Positions 63,907 to 64,000 of a stretch of 64,000 bases of DNA are shown one piece after another (within the stretch, counting starts at the first letter, position 1; every line of letters starts with the position of its first letter). A program made the position numbers and the translations under genes. The notes below the pieces were generated by a model. The model searched no databases. It saw only the letters and a list, made by a program, of their open reading frames with translations, and was not told the origin of the DNA. Source of the stretch: DAHUYF01 sp052143095. GTDB lineage: Bacteria > Pseudomonadota > Alphaproteobacteria > ATCC43930 > CGMCC-115725. Where the stretch lies: NCBI GenBank assembly GCA_052143095.1, contig JBKQTR010000165.1, forward strand, positions 1-64,000, read 5' to 3'.

Positions 63907-64000
63907 GATAAAACGAGTCTGCGCGCCTCGCCGCGAAAAGCTTGGCAGGCGCGGCGCTTTGTTGCCAGAATAGGCGAAAGCCCGCACGAGAAGCGGGGTT

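Overview
The window is high-GC DNA from an alphaproteobacterium, probably a Rhodospirillales- or Hyphomicrobiales-type lineage. The evidence is the co-occurrence of ChvG/ChvI, a short HPr kinase with a regulatory PTS lacking transport components, ATP-type PckA, a DivL-type kinase with Tyr in place of the phosphoacceptor His, and the AmgK/MurU recycling pair. I cannot assign a genus from sequence reading alone.

Layout. 0.1-2.3 kb (minus strand): murU, amgK and tsaE, overlapping by a few bases. 2.7-8.6 kb: mixed metabolic genes (a sedolisin peptidase, a thioesterase, a Gfo/Idh/MocA oxidoreductase, ferredoxin-NADP reductase, a carboxymuconolactone decarboxylase-like protein, MAPEG, NTF2-like), a decayed MmyB-type regulator, and paired palindromic repeats placed just after stop codons. 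8.8-12.7 kb: divL and ahcY. 13.1-19.9 kb (minus strand): a compact regulatory block of ptsP, HPr, EIIA, rapZ, hprK, chvG and chvI, linking PEP-driven phosphorelay to envelope and acid signalling. 20.0-25.6 kb: a divergent AraC/MFS pair, a GIY-YIG nuclease gene inside nested inverted repeats, hugZ-like and pckA. 25.7-35.4 kb: epoxide hydrolase, MDR reductase, Nramp-like transporter, polA with a zinc-finger gene, an orphan ABC ATPase with a lipoprotein lipase, a 30-residue membrane microprotein behind a perfect FixK/FNR box, and mepA. A tRNA-Arg(CCG) sits at 35.6 kb.

35.8-46.7 kb is an accessory-looking stretch: two esterases, an acyl-CoA dehydrogenase/phosphotransferase/DUF6285 module, and many very small proteins. 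Two recurring designs stand out: small exported proteins with four cysteines, and tiny all-helical proteins. No integrase, transposase, CRISPR array or phage structural gene was found. 46.8-54.5 kb: divergent regulator/enzyme modules (ArsR-AHSA1-cytochrome b561, LysE/AraC, MarR with a frameshifted Fe-S protein), an LLM flavin oxidoreductase and small ORFs. 55.1-63.8 kb: a lytic transglycosylase, nitroreductase, NDH-2-like oxidoreductase, phasin, a four-Cys protein behind a consensus sigma-54 promoter, folP and a pentapeptide-repeat protein.

The most novel-looking items are the GIY-YIG gene in two nested, symmetric inverted-repeat pairs (22.2-23.0 kb), the microproteins with recognisable FixK and sigma-54 control elements, and the dispersed families of small four-Cys and helical proteins. 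All calls come from reading the sequence; no database search was run.
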